A stretch of DNA of 64,000 nt, from contig NZ_SSOM01000085.1 in NCBI RefSeq assembly GCF_029871235.1, positions 107,391 to 171,390 on the forward strand, given 5' to 3'. The DNA is from Pseudomonas sp. BN411 (lineage in GTDB: Bacteria > Pseudomonadota > Gammaproteobacteria > Pseudomonadales > Pseudomonadaceae). This document shows, piece after piece, positions 59,200 through 64,000 of this stretch. Within the stretch, counting starts at the first letter, position 1; every line of letters begins with the position of its first letter. The position numbers and the translations under genes are program-made. The notes beneath the pieces were generated by a model. That model was not told the DNA's origin, searched no databases, and was given only the letters and a program-made list of their open reading frames with translations.

Positions 59200-60330
59200 T
59201 CAAGCCAGCAACCCCGCCATCGTCCGCTCACCCAGCGCCGGGCCGATGCTCATGCCGACACCGCTGTGCATCAGCACCGCCGTCACGCCAGGAGCGGCCT
59301 TGAGTACCGAGAACGGGCCGGGGCCACGTGCGCCGTAGACGCCCTGCCAGCGCTCCACCACCGTCAGGCGGGTGCCCAGGGTGTGCTCGGCCAGCGCCAG
59401 CATGATGTCGTCCACCGCTTCGGCGTTGAAGGGCGAGGCATCACTGCCGTAGTGGTGAGAATCGCCGACGATCAGCTCGCCATAAGGCGTCGGGCTGACC
59501 AGCAGGTGGATACCGTTTTCCTCCAACTCAGGCTGCTCGCTCTGGATCTGCTCGCGGATGGCTTCGGCCTCCGGCAGGTCGGCGAAGGCGCCGTAGTGCA
59601 CGCAAGAGAGGCCGGTGAGCACTGCCTGTTTCAGACCGAAGTCTCGCTCCGGGCGTACGCGCAGCATCTGCAGACGGCACACCTGGGGTTGCAGCGGAGC
59701 GATGTGTTCGGCCAGCAGAGTCTGGTAGTCGTGCCCCGAGCAGATAACGATCTGCTCTGCGCGGCAGCTGCCTTTGGTGCTGTGGATAACCCCCGGTTCG
59801 ACGTCGCGCACCAGGGTGGAGAAATGGAATTCGACGCTGTGTTCGCGGCGCAGGTAGTCCACCAGCGCGGGAATAGCCTCGCGGGAATAGATCTGCTGGT
59901 CGTCCAGCCCCAATAGCGCGGCGCGGTGGTGGCTGAACTGGCCCTGGTAGAGGTTGTGCAGGTGCTCGCCGCGCAACAACTCAACGCGATAGCCGTGCTC
60001 GGGGGCGCGCACTTCGCAAAAGGCTTCCAGCAGCTCCTCTTCGGCGCGGGTACGGGCGAACAGCAGGGAGCCGTTGCGGCGGATGTCGAAACCGGCGGCC
60101 TCGGCCCAGCCCGCCCAGATTTCGCGACTGGCGCGGGCCAGCGCATGCATGGGGCCCGGCGGTTGGCCGGTGACCAGGGCCTGGCCGAAGTTGCGCACCG
60201 ACGCGCCCAGCGGCGTGGCGCTGCGCTCGAAGACGCTGACGCGCAGGCCGCGACGGGCGGCGGCGTAAGCGTGGGAAAGGCCGAGGATGCCGGCGCCGAC
60301 GATGGCGATATCGGTGTCTTGCAGGGGCAT
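59200..60330 (-). CDS. FAD-dependent amine oxidoreductase, TIGR03364/phosphonate-associated type
   Basis: A 376-residue DAO-family oxidoreductase. The FAD site IVGAGILGLSHAYAAARRG is at residues 10-28 and VRNFGQALVTGQPPGPMHAL follows. The C-terminal GPGPFSVLKAAPGVTAVLMH, HSGVGMSIGPALGER binds flavin. This subgroup is found beside aminoethylphosphonate transport and degradation genes; relatives oxidise N-methyl- or plain 2-aminoethylphosphonate to phosphonoacetaldehyde. It lies downstream of such an importer. GGAGTCACTC sets the start. Substrate assignment is by family and context. Confidence 0.85.
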   Translation of the reverse strand: MPLQDTDIAIVGAGILGLSHAYAAARRGLRVSVFERSATPLGASVRNFGQALVTGQPPGPMHALARASREIWAGWAEAAGFDIRRNGSLLFARTRAEEELLEAFCEVRAPEHGYRVELLRGEHLHNLYQGQFSHHRAALLGLDDQQIYSREAIPALVDYLRREHSVEFHFSTLVRDVEPGVIHSTKGSCRAEQIVICSGHDYQTLLAEHIAPLQPQVCRLQMLRVRPERDFGLKQAVLTGLSCVHYGAFADLPEAEAIREQIQSEQPELEENGIHLLVSPTPYGELIVGDSHHYGSDASPFNAEAVDDIMLALAEHTLGTRLTVVERWQGVYGARGPGPFSVLKAAPGVTAVLMHSGVGMSIGPALGERTMAGLLA

Positions 60331-60367
60331 GAGTGACTCCTTGGATTCGAGCGGGGCCCAGCTTCCC

Positions 60368-60477
60368 TCACCCCGGCCCCGCTCCGCGCCCCTGCCTGGC
60401 GCTTCGCGCTCAGGCGCTCATAGGCACTGGAAGCAGTGCTTCCAAAAGCGTGCCTATTCGCCCCAGAGGGAGAGGGG
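60368..60477. repeat. Intergenic repeat between the binding protein and oxidoreductase genes
   Basis: CCTCACCCCGGCCCC opens the element and AGAGGGAGAGGGGG closes it. Inside is a hairpin GCACTGGAAGCAGTGC (60424-60439) and inverted TAGGCAC / GTGCCTA arms around it. Confidence 0.7.
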
Positions 60478-60510
60478 GAAAAGAGCGAGGGAGCGGGCTG
60501 ATACTTCGGG

Positions 60511-61530
60511 TTACTGCGGCAGCTTCTCGGACTTGCCGTCGTAGCGCTTACGCCACTCGGCCAGGATCTGGTCGCGGTTCTGCGAGGCCCAGGCGAAGTC
60601 GTTCTTGATCAGGCGCTGCTCGTAGTCGGCCGGCAGTTCGGTCTGCGGTTTGGCGATGCCCGGAGCGGCGAGGACGGCGAAGTTCTCCTTGTACAGATCC
60701 ATGGCAGCCGGGCTGGCGGAGAAGTCGGCGAGTTTCTTCGCCGCTTCCATCTGAGCGGTGCCTTTCACGATGCCGGTGGCTTCGATTTCCCAGCCCAGGC
60801 CTTCTTTCGGCAGGACGATGTCCAGCGGGGCGCCCTGGCGCTTGAGTTGCACGGCCGGGTATTCGAAGGAGATGCCGATGGGGAACTCGCCGGCGGCGGC
60901 CAGTTTGCACGGCTTGGAACCGGAATGGACGTACTGGCCGATGTTCTGGTGCAGGCCGTCCATGTAGGCCCAGCCCTGCTTCTCGCCGAAGGTCTGCAGC
61001 CAGGCGCTCACATCGAGGAAGCCGGTACCGGAGGACGCCGGGTTCGGCATCACGATCTTGCCCTTGTACTCGGGCTTGGTCAGGTCCTCCCAGCTGCCCG
61101 GCTTGGCCAGGCCCTGTTTCTCGGCTTCCACGGTGTTGAAGCAGATGGTCGCGGCCCACACGTCCATGCCCACCCAGGCCGGCGGGTTGGCGGCGTCACG
61201 GTAGTTGGCGCCGATGGTGTCCAGGTGCTTGGGCGCGTACTTCTCCAGCATGCCCTGCTGGTCCAGGATGGCCAGGCTGGAAGCGGCCAGGCCCCACACG
61301 GCGTCGGCCTGCGGGCGGTCTTTCTCGGCCAGCAGCTTGGCGGTGATGATGCCGGTGGAATCACGCACCCACTTGATCTCGATGTCCGGGTTCTGCGCTT
61401 CGAAGGCCTTCTTGTAGGCCGACAGCTGTTCGGCTTCCAGGGCGGTATACACGGTCAGCTCGGTGGCGGCCTGGGCCTGGAAGCTGAAGCCGGCCACAAC
61501 GGCAGCGGCGAGGGCGAGGCGTTTGAACAT
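60511..61530 (-). CDS. Periplasmic binding protein of a 2-aminoethylphosphonate-type ABC transporter
   Basis: A 339-residue protein with the signal peptide MFKRLALAAAVVAGFSFQAQA. The mature part begins TELTVYTALEAEQLSAYKKA and includes VMPNPASSGTGFLDVSAWLQ, as in PhnS2/FutA-like receptors. The TIGR03261-type family is proposed to bind 2-aminoethylphosphonate. AAGGAG precedes the ATG. It lies 53 bases downstream of the permease and 180 bases upstream of the oxidoreductase, separated by a repeat. Iron(III) binding is the main alternative for this fold; context favours phosphonate. Confidence 0.87.
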   Translation of the reverse strand: MFKRLALAAAVVAGFSFQAQAATELTVYTALEAEQLSAYKKAFEAQNPDIEIKWVRDSTGIITAKLLAEKDRPQADAVWGLAASSLAILDQQGMLEKYAPKHLDTIGANYRDAANPPAWVGMDVWAATICFNTVEAEKQGLAKPGSWEDLTKPEYKGKIVMPNPASSGTGFLDVSAWLQTFGEKQGWAYMDGLHQNIGQYVHSGSKPCKLAAAGEFPIGISFEYPAVQLKRQGAPLDIVLPKEGLGWEIEATGIVKGTAQMEAAKKLADFSASPAAMDLYKENFAVLAAPGIAKPQTELPADYEQRLIKNDFAWASQNRDQILAEWRKRYDGKSEKLPQ

Positions 61531-61583
61531 GGAAAGCTCCTTGTCGGGGTTGGCTTGCGGTTTGTGGTTGTTCAACGGTTGGT

Positions 61584-63305
61584 TCAGGCGGTGGCCGGCG
61601 AGCCCCGGCGCCACGCCTGGGAGCGGCGCAACAGGCCGCGCGAAGCCCAGGCCAGCAGCAGGGACACCGCAGCGGAAGTCAGCAGGATCAGGGTCGACAT
61701 GGCGGCCGCACCGCCCACGTTGCCGGCGTCGTCCATGTTCAATACGGCCACGGCGGCGAGGATGCTGTCGGGGCTGTAGAGGAAGATGGCGGCGGACACC
61801 GTGGTCATGGCCGAAACGAACAGGTAGCGAATGATGTCCAGCAGCGCCGGCAGGCAGATCGGTACGGTCACTCGCAGGTAGTGGCGCCAGAGCGGCGCCT
61901 TGAGCGACAGCGCGGCGGCTTCGAACTCGCCGTCCAGCTGGCGCAGCGCGGTAGTGGCGGTCATCTGCGCGGTGGTCAGGAAGTGCGCAATGGAGCAGAT
62001 CACCAGCAGGGCCATGCTGCCGTAGAGCGCATGCAGTGGATTGCCCGGCAGGTTGAAGAAGAACACGTAGCCAAGGCCTAGCACGAGGCCGGGCACCGCC
62101 ATGGGCACGAAGCTGAGCAGGCGCAGCGCCTGGTTGAACCACTGCTGGCCACGGGTCTTCTCCATCAGGTAGGCGCCGGTGAAGATCAGCGCGCTGCCGA
62201 AGATGGCCGTGCAAGTAGCCAGGGTCAGGCTGTTGCGGTACGCCAGCCAGCCGCCGCCCGCGGTTTCTTCGAAGGCGTAGTGACGCAGGGACAGTGACAG
62301 GTTGTAGGGCCAGAACTTCACCAGCGACGAATACACCGCCATGCCCAGCACCAGCAGGAGAATCGCGCAGACCACCAGCACCAGGGCCAGGAAGCAGGCA
62401 TCGCGGACCTTCGACGGTGCCGGGTGAAAGACCTGGGCGCGGCCGCTCATGGCCTCGCCCTGGCGGCGGCGCAGCCAGGCATCGACGCCGAAGCTGAGCA
62501 GCGCGGGCAGCAGCAGCACCATGCCGATCAACGCACCACGGCCGAACTGCTGCTGGCCGACCACGGCCTTGTAGGCCTCCAGCGCCAGCACCTGGTAGTC
62601 GCCGCCGACCACCACGGGCACGCCGAAATCGGTGATGGTCAAGGTGAACACCAGACAGAACGCGGCGAACACAGCCTGGCGCGTGGCCGGCCAGGTGATG
62701 CTGCGGAAGGCCTTCCACGGACCGGCGCCCATGCTGGCGGCAGCGTCGAACAGGCGCGCATCGGCCATCGACAGTGCCGAGAGCAGCACCATCAGCGCAT
62801 GGGGGAAGGTGTAGATGGCTTCTCCGAGGACGATGCCCCAGAAGCCATAGATGTTGTCCGGCAGCCAGTCGCGCAGCAGGCCCTGGTTGCCGAACAGGTA
62901 GATCAGCGCGATGCCCGGCAGCATCGAGGGCGCCAGCAGCGGCAGCAGGGAAATCCCCCGCCACAGGCCCTTGGCCGGAATCAGCGTGCGCTGCAAGGCA
63001 TAGGCGAACAGGTAGGCCGTGGGCACCACGATGGCGGCGACACTGAGGGATACCTTCAGGCTGTTGCCCAGCAGCCAGTGGAAGTTGGCGCTGGCGAACA
63101 GCTCACGGGCCGCGACGAAGCCGCCGCCCTGCCCCGCTTCACCGCTGAAACCGCGCCAGAAGATCGCCAGCAGCGGCAGCAGTACCGCGAGGATCAGCAG
63201 ACCGAGGAACAGGTACTTGCCGCCGGTCACGAAGAGGCGGTCGCCGAGGTCGCCGCGCGTAGCGCCCTTGGCCGGAACGTTATCCAGCTTGATCACGGAT
63301 TCCAT
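61584..63305 (-). CDS. ABC permease with two fused membrane domains (aminoethylphosphonate type)
   Basis: A 573-residue permease with about twelve helices in two BPD_transp_1 units. The EAA-like loops are AASMGAGPWKAFRSITWPAT (first) and AALSLKAPLWRHYLRVTVPI (second). It fits the PhnU2/TIGR03262 type. It starts one base after the ATPase stop (TGAGATG), so translation is coupled. It is part of the importer at the right edge. Confidence 0.92.
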   Translation of the reverse strand: MESVIKLDNVPAKGATRGDLGDRLFVTGGKYLFLGLLILAVLLPLLAIFWRGFSGEAGQGGGFVAARELFASANFHWLLGNSLKVSLSVAAIVVPTAYLFAYALQRTLIPAKGLWRGISLLPLLAPSMLPGIALIYLFGNQGLLRDWLPDNIYGFWGIVLGEAIYTFPHALMVLLSALSMADARLFDAAASMGAGPWKAFRSITWPATRQAVFAAFCLVFTLTITDFGVPVVVGGDYQVLALEAYKAVVGQQQFGRGALIGMVLLLPALLSFGVDAWLRRRQGEAMSGRAQVFHPAPSKVRDACFLALVLVVCAILLLVLGMAVYSSLVKFWPYNLSLSLRHYAFEETAGGGWLAYRNSLTLATCTAIFGSALIFTGAYLMEKTRGQQWFNQALRLLSFVPMAVPGLVLGLGYVFFFNLPGNPLHALYGSMALLVICSIAHFLTTAQMTATTALRQLDGEFEAAALSLKAPLWRHYLRVTVPICLPALLDIIRYLFVSAMTTVSAAIFLYSPDSILAAVAVLNMDDAGNVGGAAAMSTLILLTSAAVSLLLAWASRGLLRRSQAWRRGSPATA

Positions 63306-63306
63306 C

Positions 63307-64000
63307 TCAGGCGAACACCTGCAGGCTGCGAGACGGCAGGGCCACCCAGATATCCGGGGTGCCGAGGCGCGGCAGGCTTTCCGGGTCCAATTCGGCCAGC
63401 AGCGAATGGCCTGGCAGTTGCTCCAGCTCGAAGCTCATGCGGCAGCGGTTGCCGAGGAAGGTGATTTCCCGCACCTGGGCACGGAAGCGATTGTCCTGCT
63501 GCTCGGAGGGGTTGATGGCGATAGCTTCGGGGCGGCAGAACAGGCGACCGCTGGTGGCACTGCCCGCGGTTTCCGGCAGGCGCAGGTCGAGGTTGCCGAC
63601 ACGGGCATGGCCGTTCTGGCTCGAGTCGAAGGGCAGCCAATTACCCTGGCCGACGAACTCCGCAACGAAGGGCGTCGCCGGCTGGCGATAGATGTCCTGG
63701 GGCGAACCGTATTGCTCGACGCGGCCCTGGTTCATCACCGCGATGCGGTCGGCCATCAGCATGGCCTCGTCCTGGTTGTGGGTCACCATCAGCGTGGTGA
63801 TGCCCAGGCGCTTCTGCAGTTGGCGCAGCTCGGTGCACAGGTGCTCGCGGACGCGGGCGTCCAGCGCCGACATCGGCTCGTCCAGCAACAGCAGTGAAGG
63901 CGCGGGAGCCAGGGCGCGGGCCAGGGCTACGCGCTGTTGCTGGCCACCGGATAGCTGGCCGGGGAATTTCTTCTCGCTACCCGCCAGGCCCACCAGCTCC
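63307..64000 (-). CDS. ABC importer ATPase, C-terminal part (cut by window edge)
   Basis: The last 230 or so residues of a CysA/PotA-type ATPase. The signature is LSGGQQQRVALARAL, Walker B LLLLDEPMSALD and the H-loop MVTHNQDEAML. A TOBE-like domain follows (RLFCRPEAIAI; VREITFLGNRCRMSFELEQL). Walker A lies beyond the right edge. It is the energising subunit of the aminoethylphosphonate-type importer and first of the visible genes in that operon. The TIGR03265/PhnT2 assignment is from context. Confidence 0.9.
   Translation of the reverse strand, partial: ELVGLAGSEKKFPGQLSGGQQQRVALARALAPAPSLLLLDEPMSALDARVREHLCTELRQLQKRLGITTLMVTHNQDEAMLMADRIAVMNQGRVEQYGSPQDIYRQPATPFVAEFVGQGNWLPFDSSQNGHARVGNLDLRLPETAGSATSGRLFCRPEAIAINPSEQQDNRFRAQVREITFLGNRCRMSFELEQLPGHSLLAELDPESLPRLGTPDIWVALPSRSLQVFA

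Overview
This window comes from a high-GC gammaproteobacterium. The gene content and protein sequences look like a Pseudomonas of the P. aeruginosa/P. resinovorans side of the genus: paired fadD1/fadD2 next to phaJ1, an OprD-type porin, a DUF2790 protein, a FeaR regulator, and many GTAGGAGC-type REP elements. I see no rRNA, tRNA, transposase, phage or CRISPR feature.

Left part (1-14 kb), amine catabolism. A FeaR-type regulator (cut by the edge), an APC permease, a phenylacetaldehyde-type dehydrogenase and a divergent class III transaminase are followed by a LuxR regulator, then moaF and a short-chain dehydrogenase matching the moaE/moaF pair of the Klebsiella monoamine regulon. An MFS exporter follows. 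A second LuxR regulator then precedes an operon for an outer-membrane MetA-like protein, an MFS transporter and a zinc deacetylase of the class II HDAC type. I read this as a transaminase-based route for aromatic or acylated amines that ends in (hydroxy)phenylacetate.

Centre (14.6-33.7 kb), 4-hydroxyphenylacetate (4-HPA) catabolism. A Bcr-type exporter, a complete TRAP transporter and a divergent OprD porin sit beside hpaA and the full homoprotocatechuate meta-cleavage operon hpaG1-G2-E-D-F-X-H-I. On the opposite strand lie the Acinetobacter-type two-component 4-HPA 3-hydroxylase (C2 oxygenase and C1 reductase), the MarR regulator hpaR and a tyrosyl-tRNA synthetase. A palindrome of form RTTAA-N4-TTAAY recurs in the promoters of the TRAP transporter, the porin, hpaG1/hpaA, hpaR, tyrS, feaR and one MFS gene. 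In two promoters it is a pair spaced exactly 20 bp, which suggests one repressor, most simply HpaR, ties the catabolic and uptake genes together.

Right part (34-64 kb), mostly core and envelope genes. It holds a DUF2790 protein, a four-gene FUSC/HlyD/DUF1656/outer-membrane efflux operon with a divergent LysR regulator, hrpA with DUF3087, fadD1 and fadD2, an orphan periplasmic binding protein, a lipase-phaJ1 operon, a second FUSC/HlyD/DUF1656 set, and a TetR-HlyD-ABC export operon of the CecR/YbhGFSR type. The window ends in an aminoethylphosphonate-type ABC importer with an FAD amine oxidase.

Intergenic regions are rich in several short palindromic repeat families. Two different families have landed in frame inside coding genes (hrpA and a FUSC transporter), and one supplies the stop codon of a LuxR gene.
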